The position numbers and the translations under genes are program-made. A stretch of DNA of 64,000 bases, from positions 12,164,217 to 12,228,216 of the forward strand of contig NC_087261.1 of NCBI RefSeq assembly GCF_037042905.1, read 5' to 3'. Under the pieces are notes generated by a model. The model ran no database searches. It saw nothing but the letters and a program-made list of their open reading frames with translations, and was not told the origin of the DNA. Positions 57,301 to 64,000 of this stretch are shown piece after piece (the first letter of the stretch is position 1; every line of letters begins with the position of its first letter). This DNA is from Lytechinus pictus (lineage: Eukaryota > Echinodermata > Echinoidea > Temnopleuroida > Toxopneustidae).

Positions 57301-60300
57301 AAAGACGGGAGAAACGAGCACAGCAGACCTGGTGACCACTGATACGCCCTCAAGGACAACACATCTAGCGGAATCCCTTGAAAGTCCATCCGGTGAGATG
57401 AAAACGTCATAGTTTTAGAAGATCGAGGCCTTCAAATGAGATCCGGTTCCCGTCATATAGAGTGTTGTGATAGATCAAACTTAAACTCCAACCGAGAAAG
57501 TGGGAAGTTCATATCAAGAATGATATTTTTTGTGTCATTCTAGGCCTAAATAAATTCTTTATGTAAATACTTATGTAAGGATAATATGTAGTCATTTCAA
57601 AAATTATTTTAACTTTCTTATGGCGTTTATTTATTATCTTAGGTTGTATAGAATATTTATGTCAGAACGGCTGGTGTTTGGAGACTATGGAGAGCTACAA
57701 ATGTTACTGTTTTGCTGGATTCCACGGGACCCATTGCAATGAACGTGAGGAAAAATTCTATTTCAATTCAATTAAACATTTATTTCTTCCGATTGACATT
57801 ACGCAGGTTACATCCAATTTCATATTATGAAATAAATCAATACTACTGTATAGTAATATAACAATGTATGTAATTAAGTTTCTATGCACATGGAAGGAGG
57901 CGTAAAAAAACGCAGAAGGCAGCAGGTGCTTGACTGTGCCGGGATAGGCCTACGCCTGTAAAAATATACAACTAAACAACAAATACAAAAAGAAAGGGCT
58001 AATACATAGAAGGTAAAGAAATAGAAGAGAGGGGAAGAAAAGAGCTATAGAAGCGAGCATGAAGTAGAAGAAGAAGAACGGGCATGAATTACTTCGCATG
58101 ATACAAGATGAATATACATGAATAAAATAGTACAACAGGCATTTATGATACAAAGTAGCAACACGAAGATCGAGTAATCTACAAAGTACGAATCATGCCG
58201 CACCATAAATTAATGCTTGCCGTATTACTAGTATTACGTTGGCTCGCAAAACAATGACAAAAAAAAGCACGAAAACTTTACGGACATTTTTTTTGGGGGT
58301 ATGAAACACCCTTGGTAGTAATTCCAAGTTGCATTGCTCATGACACCATTCAGGAAAATCAATTATCCGTACCCGTATTTGCACAGCTTTAAAACATTCA
58401 AGCTGACAATGTCAATATGCTCCATTCCCACAATCCCTCAAAATTTAGATAAGCAAAGAATCTCTTTACAATTGGTTGAACTTTTTAGTATTTTAGAGAC
58501 ATTTACGTTAATTGCAATTGAATGACCTATACCAAATTAATGCATTATTAGTTCAGTAATCGTTGAAAAAATCATTGTCTTCTAATTTTGCATGATTCCT
58601 GGGGTTCTCGTTTTGTAAAACGAATCGTCAAGACACACAAACATTCACATGAACGACCCACCAAACACGTATGCAAAAACACACACCCACACTCTCACCC
58701 TCACAGACAAACGCACTTACACATGCAGTACAAACATTATTTTTGCAATTTTAATTGTAAGTGAGCCAGTGGACGTGAGGTTGTGCTTGTGTGGGTGTGG
58801 CCAATATAAGAGTTCATGTAGGCCTATTACTGATCTATCAAGATGGCTGGTAACCATAACCTGGGGGGTGTTTCATAAAGCTGTTCGTAAGATACGAATG
58901 ACTTTACGCACGACTGGTGATCCTTTCTTGTGCTATGTGATATCCCTATATGTAATTGAGCTATGACCTAAGAACATGTTCAAGTCGTGCGTAAAATCGT
59001 TCGTAACTTTACGAACGGCTTTATGAAACAGCCACCAGGGGCGGATCCAGGATTTTTCAAAGCATTTACCCGAAGAAAATTTGACAAGAAACAAAGAAAA
59101 AGGCAACACTTGTGTATGAAGGACATATTGCAATTAAAAATATATGCTGTGACTTTCAAGGGGGGGGGGGGGCACGAGCCGGATGTGCCCCCCTCCCCCT
59201 GGATCCGTCAGTGACCGAAACATTTGAAGACAGGAATTAATGTGGGGTTTCCTTCGATTTTTTTTCTCCAGGTACAGCAGATAATTCGAGCTGTCAAGAT
59301 ATTTTCGGATGGTATGAAGGCAATCTTTATTGTTACTTTGATGAGAGAGTCAACTTTTCTCGAGCACTGACGAACTGTCGGAACATCAACTGGAAAGATC
59401 AGGAAGACGATCATTCTCCTGGTTTTTCCGATCTAGTGTCCATTCACAGTGATGGGGAGACGAACATTATTTTGGACTTGTGCAAAGGAAAAGTAAGTAC
59501 AATACGCCCCTAAAATAATTGCAAGGCTCATTTCAAGATAATTTGAATTGTGGGCGCGCCGTGTCGAGTGGTTCTGACTCTAGCCTTTCAAACAGAGGGT
59601 CGTGGGTTCGAATCCTAGCCATGGCGTGTTTTCCTTCAGCAAGACACTATGCTCCAATCGACCCTTGCGAGGTGAATGGGTCCCCGGCAGAATTAATTCA
59701 TTGAATGCACGAGCACTGAAAGGCAGCTCGAACTAAATCCGGTGTAATAATAATAGTAACAATACTAACAGTAATAGTAAGAATAGATAGATAGATGGCG
59801 CTATACAAAATGCATATTATCATTATTATTATATTTGTATGTATTTCCTGTCTATCTCATGTGTATTCGGGAGTCGTAACGTTTAATCATATTGATAGAA
59901 AAATTTGAATTGAATTCATTAGATTTCCATTAGTATTTTCAAACAAAGTCAAAGTTTGTGGTGTGTATTGACCATCAACCAATCCCGTAGCACCCTCCGG
60001 AAGCAATTGCGTTTGACGCACCCCCACAGGGGCCGCGGAAGCGGGGGGCTGGGGGGGCTTCAGCCCCCCCCCCCCCAACTTTTTTTTCCAAAACCGTGTA
60101 CAAAAACGTAAAAATGACCATAGGATTGTGATTTTTTGCACGATCAGCCCCCCACTTTTGGCTCAGCCCCCCACTTTGAAAACCGTTCCGCGGCCCCTGC
60201 GGCCCAAACAACAACAAACAAACGCAAGTTACAAATGTGTATGGTCTGCATTGACCATCAACCAATCCCGTATGGCCCTTTGGAAGTAATTCCGTTTGAC

Positions 60301-63021
60301 GCACCCCCAAAACAACAACAAACAAACGCAAGTTACAAATGCGTATGGTGTGCACTGACCATCAACCAATACTGTATGGCCCTTTGGAAGTAATTGCGTT
60401 TGACGCACTCCCAAAACAACAAACACTCGCCAGTTACAAATGCGCATAGTGTGCATTGACCATCAACCAATTCCGTAGCACCCTCCGGAAGCAATTGCGT
60501 TTGACGCACCCCCCACAGGGGCCGCGGAAGCGGGGGGGGGGGGGGGGGGCTGGGGGGCTTCAGCCCCCCCCCCCTCTCCCACTTTTTTTCCAAAACCGTG
60601 TACAAAAACGTAAAAATGACCATAGGATTGTGATTTTTTGCATGATCAGCCCCCCCCCCCCCACTTTGAAAACCGTTCCGCGGCCCCTGCCCCAAACAAC
60701 AAACAAACAAACAAACGCAAGTTACAAATGCACATGGTGTGCATTGACCATCAACCAATCCCGTAAGCCCCTTTGGAAGTAATTCCGTTTGACGCACCCC
60801 CCCCAAACAACAACAAACAAATGCAAGTTACAAATGCGTATGGTGTGCATTGACCATCAACCAATCCCATAGCACCCTTTGGACGCAAAATTTGTTTGAG
60901 GCACCCCCAACAACAACAAACAAACGCACGTTAAAAATGTGCCCGTCTGATTGGTTGATAATCCCGCTGCGATTCGTTTTAGGAGTTGTGTTAGATTGCA
61001 ATTCTTCTGCAACGTGCCAATGGTGCGTGGGTGTTTCACAAAGCTAGGTTTAAGTTTCGAGTGACTTTAAGAATAGTACGGGTGATCCTTTCTTAAAGGA
61101 CAAGTCCACCCCAACAAAAAGTTGATTTGAAAAAAAGGAGAAAAATCCAACAAGCAAAACACTGAAAACTTCATCAAAATTGGATGTAAAATAAGAAAGT
61201 TATGACATTTCAAAGTTTTGCTTAATTTCACAAAACAGTTACATGCACATCCTCGTCGGTATGCAAATTGGCAGACTGATGACGTCATCCACTCACTATT
61301 TCTTTTGTATTTTATTAAATGAAATATGAAATATTATTATTTTCTCCTCCTTGTCAAGTGAAACAAAGTTTTATAATTTCTCCCTGAACATGTAGAATTA
61401 CCATTATTTTAACAGTTTATGGTTAATAATTAAGTTGGTCCTTTCTTGTCAAATCTGTGTAAAAATTGAAATATTGTATAATTAAAAATAAAATAAAATA
61501 GTGAGTCATCGACTCTCTCATTTGCATATTGCTGAGTTGTGCATTTAACTGTTTTGTGAAATATAAGCAAAACTTAAAAATGTCATAACTTTCTTATTTT
61601 ACATCCGATTTCGATGAAATTTGCAGCATATGTTTGTTTGATTTTTCTCTATCGACTCAAATCCACAATTTTTTGGGGTGGACTTGACATTTAAGAATAT
61701 TTTGTGAACTTCATACTTATCCACGGTAGTGTTGATTATTTTAAAGTCAATATTTAATTTTGTATATAGTGTATATACATTTGTGTTACAGTGTTTATAT
61801 CTTTATAAATTTATAGGATTTTGCTGATTATTTTACTCTACTTATATCATATTACCCTTGTATAAAATTTTGATAGGGGGTCTATATCTTACAAGCTTTG
61901 CTTTTCAGTAGGCCCCTCCACTTTTTTCATTTCATTGTAAAAATGATTTATTACGAAATGTACTTTGAGGATTTGTGGAATATGAATATATCAATTAAAT
62001 ATAACAAAATAAATAAAATAAAATAAATAGCAAATCAACTCCAAGGGAAATCTTGTGTTGTATCACTTACCACAAGAAAGGACCCCCAGTCGTCGTTAAG
62101 TCGCTAGTAACTTACGAACACCTTTATGAAACACACAACAGATGCCTAGGGTATACAGAGTATGCAAAATCGAAATGATATCACATTGCGTTTGTTCTAA
62201 TGTAAAATCATGAATGTTCTGTTATGATGCATTTGTCATAGAGTGTGTAAATCAATATGCGTTTTCAATGCCTCGGCTCAGAAAAAGTGATCAGAAATTG
62301 AACAAGAAAAGCGCTGTGTTAATCCCCTTTTTTGTTGCTCATCTGAATTTGCTTGAAGAAAGGCTAGGTGTGATGGGAGTCCTGATCATTATTTCTTTCT
62401 TAAAAAGATAAACATTTTTATGCTTGAAGAGTAAATTGGTCAGTCTGTTGGCCGCCTTCCCTACGCAATCTCGAATCCGACATTTTGTAAGACTACGTCA
62501 ATGCAATTTCTTCTGTATATATATAGGCTTGCCGAAATCAGAATCAATGGATAGGACTTTATCAACCAACCCCAGAAGGTGCCTTTGAATGGTCGGATGG
62601 AACGGAGGTGAACTACACTGCATGGTTTCCTTTGCAACCGGATAATAACATCCCTCATCTCCCAAATTCTTCAGAAGACTGTGCTTATATTTGGAAGAAG
62701 AAATATCTCACTTCTTCTAGTGAGCCCAAATCCTTGAACGACTCCGCTGTAAAATTCACGAAGCAATATATAGGACCAGGAAAGTGGAACGATAACGAAT
62801 GTTCCGCTACTATGGCCTACGTTTGCAAGATAACCTTCCTATGTCCTAGGCCTTGGGTGTTTTTCCAGGGTAATTGTTATCGTTATTATCATGGGGAGCG
62901 CGTCAACTTTACTCAAGCCGTGACGAATTGCAGGAACACTGACAAGTCCAAAGGCCAACCTGATCTCGTATCTATCCACAGCGACGAGGAAATGAACTTC
63001 GTTGCCAGTCTCTGTACAAAG
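48264..63021 (+). CDS. Secreted EGF / C-type lectin protein, 5' seven exons
   Basis: Join of 48264-48309, 49715-49933, 56950-57051, 57264-57392, 57643-57744, 59272-59492 and 62527-63021: 438 codons without a stop, with every junction GT-AG and every phase matching (1-1 for the modular exons, 0 within CTLD1). Domain order is signal peptide (about 1-23), a four-cysteine domain (24-88), EGF-like 1 (89-122), a Ser/Thr-rich linker (123-165), EGF-like 2 (166-199), CTLD1 (about 206-374) and the first half of CTLD2 (375-438). The gene continues past the edge. Such proteins act outside the cell as adhesion or immune recognition molecules (family knowledge). No transmembrane segment is in view, so secreted versus anchored is open. 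No orthologue name is offered. Confidence 0.88.
48776..49341. mobile_element. TTAA-flanked MITE (ATGGTCCGGGCTGAAA), copy 2
   Basis: In intron 1 of the EGF/lectin gene. Flanked by TTAA; ends AAAGGGATGGTCCGGGCTGA and its complement. It shares ATCAAAATCGGATAACAAAT and ATGAATATTCATGACGACTG blocks with copy 1 at 26253. Confidence 0.88.
49715..49933 (+). CDS. EGF/lectin gene exon 2: four-cysteine extracellular domain
   Basis: 219 nt between TTATTTCAG and GTAAGC, phase 1 in and out. It encodes 72 residues with cysteines at exon positions 11, 27, 54 and 69 (ACPDGLGLNYT, FLECRKK, DSCPTRN, HRVCRFP) and N-glycosylation sites NGST and NYT. I do not recognise the domain. Its symmetric phase allows it to be shuffled or skipped like the EGF exons. 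Confidence 0.8.
50445..51136. mobile_element. CCCCTCACACCT TIR element, copy 2 (inverted)
   Basis: Reverse-orientation relative of 3651-4527, sharing CTAACCGAATTGCCTGAAAT, TTTGCCAAAGTGGACCGATC and the end ACATTCGGTCAGGTGTGAGG. The left terminus is trimmed and the LINE tail found in copy 1 is absent. Confidence 0.75.
51190..51640. repeat. About 18-20-bp degenerate repeat in two opposed halves
   Basis: The first half (51230-51385) repeats CCAATTGGTCTAATTGCC-like units. The second half (51430-51620) repeats the complement (GGCATTAGACTAAATGG, GGACGAATTGGCAAT). The spacer near 51390-51430 is AT-rich. Located in intron 2 of the EGF/lectin gene. Confidence 0.75.
51641..53350. other. Intron 2 of the EGF/lectin gene: no exon accepted
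   Basis: A + strand frame at 52785-53018 is preceded by TTTCAG and is protein-like (PALVSDNMLNYYFFSDVHAS), but its phase does not fit the exon 2 donor and it ends in a stop. Otherwise unremarkable AT-rich sequence. Confidence 0.45.
53380..54430 (+). repeat. Three tandem units of about 350 bp with G-runs
   Basis: Three units with GTTCAGTGGCGTACCGTGGG at 53640, about 53999 and about 54348. Each is followed by GGCATGGGGGGGGGG, CACTTAGTGAGCGCGCAAAG, TCACGTATTTCGTATCAAAT and GTTAAAGTACTTTAGAATCA. Units differ by a few per cent. The 77- and 74-codon open frames are translations of the units. Confidence 0.88.
54431..55290 (+). repeat. Degenerate repeats with GCGAGCGCGAAGCGC motif
   Basis: About seven units of 100-170 bp, each with a GCGAGCGCGAAGCGCGAGCT-type GC-rich core followed by AAATT and an AAGGGACATTTTAAGG-type block. 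The 54780-54960 and 55110-55290 stretches are the best matched pair. Confidence 0.75.
55291..55848. other. Intron, no exon accepted
   Basis: An open frame at 55670-55894 (TSKYSSVRHVASLHWWQTTG) has no family match and runs into the tRNA-like sequence. Confidence 0.4.
55849..55925 (+). mobile_element. tRNA-derived (SINE head or tRNA pseudogene)
   Basis: GGTGGCATTGCCGAGTGGTC carries an A box and GCGGTTCGATCCTCG a B box, as in leucine/serine-type tRNAs. The acceptor ends do not pair well and the anticodon stem is poor, so it is not called as a working tRNA. Confidence 0.55.
56292..56386 (+). pseudogene. Decayed duplicate of the EGF-1 exon
   Basis: The acceptor (TTGATTCAG) and reading frame are kept: WDEDLCENGWCLETMKSYKC and then ICFAGFQRPLC. 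The first of the six EGF cysteines is changed to Trp (TGT to TGG), a Gly is changed to Arg, and the exon is cut just before its donor by the MITE at 56387. After the MITE the frame continues for a few residues and meets TAA. If spliced in it would truncate the protein, so the copy is judged non-functional. The intact duplicate at 56950 takes its place. Confidence 0.85.
56387..56647. mobile_element. 261-bp G-rich MITE in the EGF exon copy
   Basis: Flanked by CCCCTCTGC on both sides (56378-56386 and 56648-56656), a 9-bp match that includes an 8-bp hAT-type duplication. The imperfect inverted ends are AGTGGCGTACCTAG and the complement of GTAGGTACGCTAGTG. It contains paired G- and C-runs and two AATTGACAAGC-type repeats each followed by AAAAAAGGTCTTCAA. 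It adds an open frame of 87 codons in the EGF reading frame. Confidence 0.88.
56950..57051 (+). CDS. EGF/lectin gene exon: EGF-like domain 1
   Basis: 102 nt, phase 1-1, acceptor TTGATTCAG, donor GTGAGA. With the flanking bases it encodes DCDEDLCENGWCLETMKSYK and then CICFAGFQGPLCNE. The six cysteines are spaced C-x4-C-x4-C-x8-C-x1-C-x8-C, a standard EGF-like domain. The calcium-binding N-terminal D-x-D/N-E consensus is only partly present, so calcium binding is uncertain. Confidence 0.92.
57264..57392 (+). CDS. EGF/lectin gene exon: Ser/Thr-rich linker
   Basis: 129 nt, phase 1-1, acceptor ATATTTCTAG, donor GTGAGA. Encodes about 43 residues with no cysteine and many Thr/Ser (MMMTKTGETSTADLVTTDTP, then SRTTHLAESLESPSG). 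It looks like an extended, O-glycosylated spacer between the EGF modules. Confidence 0.8.
57643..57744 (+). CDS. EGF/lectin gene exon: EGF-like domain 2
   Basis: 102 nt, phase 1-1, acceptor TTATCTTAG, donor GTGAGG. Encodes GCIEYLCQNGWCLETMESYK and then CYCFAGFHGTHCNE with the same six-cysteine spacing as EGF-like 1. The shared core NGWCLETM shows that the two arose by an earlier duplication. Confidence 0.92.
57745..58862. other. Intron between EGF-2 and CTLD1
   Basis: AT-rich; a CA/AC-rich stretch lies near 58632-58735. No further exon seen. Confidence 0.4.
58863..59036. mobile_element. Palindromic MITE (GGGGGGTGTTTCATAAAGCTG)
   Basis: GTGTTTCATAAAGCTGTTCG is inverted at the right as CGAACGGCTTTATGAAACAG. 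The inner GTAAGATACGAATGACTTTA and AAATCGTTCGTAACTTTACG blocks also correspond. It is immediately followed by another MITE. Confidence 0.75.
59037..59213. mobile_element. GGGGCGGATCCAGGA-ended MITE
   Basis: Starts AGGGGCGGATCCAGGATTTT and ends CCCTGGATCCGTCAG; contains GACAAGAAACAAAG and a 14-base G-run paired with C-runs. Same class as 40660-40736 and the insert ending at 21890. It lies 58 bases before the CTLD1 acceptor. Confidence 0.8.
59272..59492 (+). CDS. EGF/lectin gene exon: CTLD1 first half
   Basis: 221 nt, phase 1 in, phase 0 out; acceptor TTTTTTCTCCAG, donor GTAAGT. Encodes SSCQDIFGWYEGNLYCYFDE, then RVNFSRALTNCRN, SDLVSIHSDGETNIIL and DLCKGK. These are the first cysteines, the first helix with its conserved Cys, and the LVSIHS signature of a long-form CTLD. 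Confidence 0.93.
59552..59835 (+). mobile_element. tRNA-derived SINE with LINE-type tail
   Basis: The tRNA-like head (GCGCCGTGTCGAGTGGTTCT A box, GTGGGTTCGAATCCTAGCC B box) is followed by a body with TCAGCAAGACACT, GGTGAATGGGTCCCCGGCAG and CACTGAAAGGCAGCTCG. It ends with GATAGATGGCGCTATACAAA and an ATTATT tail. The tail matches the LINE end at 45620-45672, the usual way a SINE borrows LINE machinery. Confidence 0.85.
60027..60199. mobile_element. CAGGGGCCGCGG MITE, copy 2
   Basis: Ends CAGGGGCCGCGGAAGCGGGG and the complement of GAAAACCGTTCCGCGGCCCC; interior TTGGCTCAGCCCCCCA, in the orientation opposite to 19831-20014. Confidence 0.85.
60516..60689. mobile_element. CAGGGGCCGCGG MITE, copy 3
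   Basis: Same end sequences, orientation and insertion point in the satellite unit as copy 2, so it probably arose by duplication of a satellite unit that already carried the MITE. Its G-runs are longer and one CCCCCACTTTTGG block is lost. Confidence 0.85.
61024..62135. mobile_element. MITE (GTGGGTGTTTCACAAAGCT) interrupted by a TTAA MITE
   Basis: The left part GTGGGTGTTTCACAAAGCT...GGGTGATCCTTTC and the right part GAAAGGACCCCCAGTC...AACACCTTTATGAAACACAC are inverted halves, separated by the insertion at 61093-61694 and AT-rich sequence to about 62065. Confidence 0.6.
61093..61694. mobile_element. TTAA-flanked palindromic MITE (AAAGGACAAGTCCA), copy 2
   Basis: TTAA on both sides; ends AAAGGACAAGTCCACCCCAA and the complement of TTTTGGGGTGGACTTGACAT. 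Inner blocks match 42942-43554 throughout. Both copies fold over most of their length. Confidence 0.9.
62136..62526. other. Intron end before the CTLD1/CTLD2 exon
   Basis: No extra exon; the 65-codon frame at 62214-62411 has no motif. A (TA)5 run precedes the acceptor at 62525-62526. Confidence 0.4.
62527..63021 (+). CDS. EGF/lectin gene exon: CTLD1 second half plus CTLD2 first half
   Basis: 495 nt, phase 0 at both ends, acceptor TATATATATAG, donor GTAACT. CTLD1 continues with NQWIGLYQPTPEGAFEWSDG and TEVNYTAWFPLQPDNN. QPD is the galactose-type calcium-site motif. Then follow EDCAYIW, a 25-30-residue insertion rich in Ser/Lys, GKWNDNECS (WND) and MAYVCK. Without a linker CTLD2 starts at FLCPRPWVFFQGNCYRYYHG and reaches DLVSIHSDEEMNFVASLCTK, paralleling the first-half exon at 59272. 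CTLD2's second half must lie beyond the window. Fusion of the two half-domains in one exon shows that the ancestral intron between the CTLDs was lost or never present. Confidence 0.93.
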
Positions 63022-63032
63022 GTAACTTTACA

Positions 63033-63778
63033 TGATAGGGGGGCACTTCCATTGACGAGTGGATACCATGCGCGACCATGGGGTCTCGAAAAGCACCCTA
63101 TATTAAACAAGTATTTTCCATATTCTGAAAATGCACCCCTTAACAAGTATTGGCGTATGAAACCCTACCCTTAATAAGTTTTGGAAGCAAAACGATACCC
63201 TTGGCAAGTATTCTCTGAATTGAACCCCTAAACAAGTCCCGGGGGGGGGGGGGCACTTACATTGACGAGTGGATACCATGCGCGACCAAAAAGACACGTA
63301 AAAATATGTATTTTTCAAGATAGGGCACGTTACGTACGTAACGTAATAACGGTGTCAAAAACATTATAATGGAAAAAGGGTATCTATTTCGCCAGGAAAG
63401 CTACGTGTTTAGAATTTGCGAGGGTATAAAAATCAAGACTAAAATGTTTTATAAAGGATGTCATCAATACAATACTACGTGTTTAGAGTATATGATTTGC
63501 GCGAGTTGGGCTGTTCTAAACCCAATGATGTAGGTAAAGGTAAAACCGACGACCGACGTCCGTGACATACCGCTGTACTTGTTTATGGGTTCAAATCAGG
63601 GAATACTTCCCAATAGTATCGCATTGTTTCCAATACTTGTTAAGGGTAGGGTTTCACACGCCAATACTTGTTAAGGGTGCAATTTCAGAATATGGAAAAT
63701 ACGTGTTTAGGGTGCTTTTTGAGATCTCATGGTCGCGCATGGTATCCACTCGTGAATGGAAGTGCCCCCCCCCCCCGG
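63033..63778. repeat. Inverted repeat with G/C-run ends (GGGGGGCACTTCCATTGACG)
   Basis: GGGGGGCACTTCCATTGACG at 63038 and a second direct copy at 63248 face an inverted copy ending near 63776. Inside each arm are GGATACCATGCGCGACCATG, AACAAGTATTTTCCATATTC and AACAAGTATTGG blocks. The spacer 63300-63580 belongs to a second nested inverted pair. Confidence 0.8.
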
Positions 63779-64000
63779 GAAACAAGTACAGCGATATTTT
63801 AATTGTTACATGTCACGGACTTCGGTCGTGGGTTTCACCTTTAGCTACATCATTGGGTTTAGTACGGCCCCACCTCCCATACCTCGTGCAAATCGGACTC
63901 TAAACACGTAGTATTGACTGTTGGGCAAAAGTACATCCTTTATTAAAGATTTTAGTCTTTTTTATACCCTCGCAAAATTTGACCATAAACACGTAGCTTT
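63290..64000. repeat. Nested inverted repeat reaching the window edge
   Basis: Blocks CTACGTGTTTAGAATTTGCG, ACCCAATGATGTAGGTAAAG and GACCGACGTCCGTGACAT (63398-63570) recur inverted at 63810-64000 (ATGTCACGGACTTCGGTC, CTACATCATTGGGTTTAG, AAACACGTAG). The right end is cut by the window. Confidence 0.75.

Larger units (their letters stand above)
59925..60945 (+). repeat. About 105-bp satellite, interrupted twice by the same MITE
   Basis: At least seven units with AACAACAAACAAACGCAAGT, TACAAATGCGTATGGTGTGC and TTGACCATCAACCAATCCCG. Each also has GGAAGTAATTCCGTTTGACG. The frames in this stretch on both strands are translations of the units. Confidence 0.88.

Noticed and set aside
60333-60806. 157-codon - strand frame
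   Set aside because: Translation of the 105-bp satellite (35 codons per unit) and the inserted MITE.

Overview
The window looks like low-gene-density nuclear DNA of a marine invertebrate, most likely an echinoderm (sea urchin or relative). The evidence is split genes with GT-AG introns, AT-rich sequence with many microsatellites, tRNA-derived SINEs ending in a pyrimidine-rich body, 5'-truncated LINEs, and a dense population of palindromic MITEs. The species call is an inference from the general style of the repeats; no marker gene proves it. There is no bacterial, phage or CRISPR signature.

Three host coding units can be supported by splice sites, reading phase and protein motifs. (1) A + strand gene occupies about 48264-63021 and runs off the right edge. 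It encodes a secreted or cell-surface protein: signal peptide, a four-cysteine domain, an EGF-like domain, a Ser/Thr-rich linker, a second EGF-like domain, then tandem C-type lectin domains (CTLDs). All seven exons join in frame for 438 codons. CTLD1 keeps a QPD and a WND motif, the galactose-type calcium-site signature. (2) A - strand ornithine-decarboxylase-like gene has its first four coding exons at 39856-39728, 36960-36864, 34028-33952 and 30510-30338. They join in frame for 158 codons and include the PLP-lysine region. No later exon was found in the 30 kb to the left. (3) A lone + strand exon at 5398-5658 is the C-terminal half of another CTLD with its own stop codon.

Region by region: 1-5.3 kb holds terminal-inverted-repeat elements. 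5.4-5.7 kb is the CTLD exon. 5.7-10.1 kb is MITEs and empty AT-rich DNA. 10.1-14.5 kb is one large fold-back element whose arms are minisatellites. 14.8-15.4 kb is trinucleotide repeat. 15.7-24.9 kb is a decayed L1/Tx1-like LINE on the - strand, split by a 5.6 kb Harbinger-like element (18411-24016) that carries further nested insertions. 24.9-27.6 kb is a GC-ended non-autonomous element. 28.8-29.4 kb is an inverted repeat carrying tRNA-like sequence. 30.3-39.9 kb is the ODC-like gene, whose introns contain SINEs, a CR1/L2-like LINE and a tandem-repeat element. 40-48 kb is repeats and low-complexity DNA. 48.3 kb to the end is the EGF/lectin gene, with introns full of MITEs, SINEs and satellites.

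The most interesting points are these. The EGF exon has been tandemly duplicated, and one copy is spoiled by a cysteine change and a 261-bp MITE. The ODC-like gene appears truncated. The fold-back element is built from minisatellites. Several TTAA-flanked MITE families share one internal sequence module. A UCA-anticodon tRNA-like sequence sits inside an inverted-repeat element. Positions were read by eye, so repeat boundaries may be off by a few bases to tens of bases; exon boundaries are firmer because reading phases agree.
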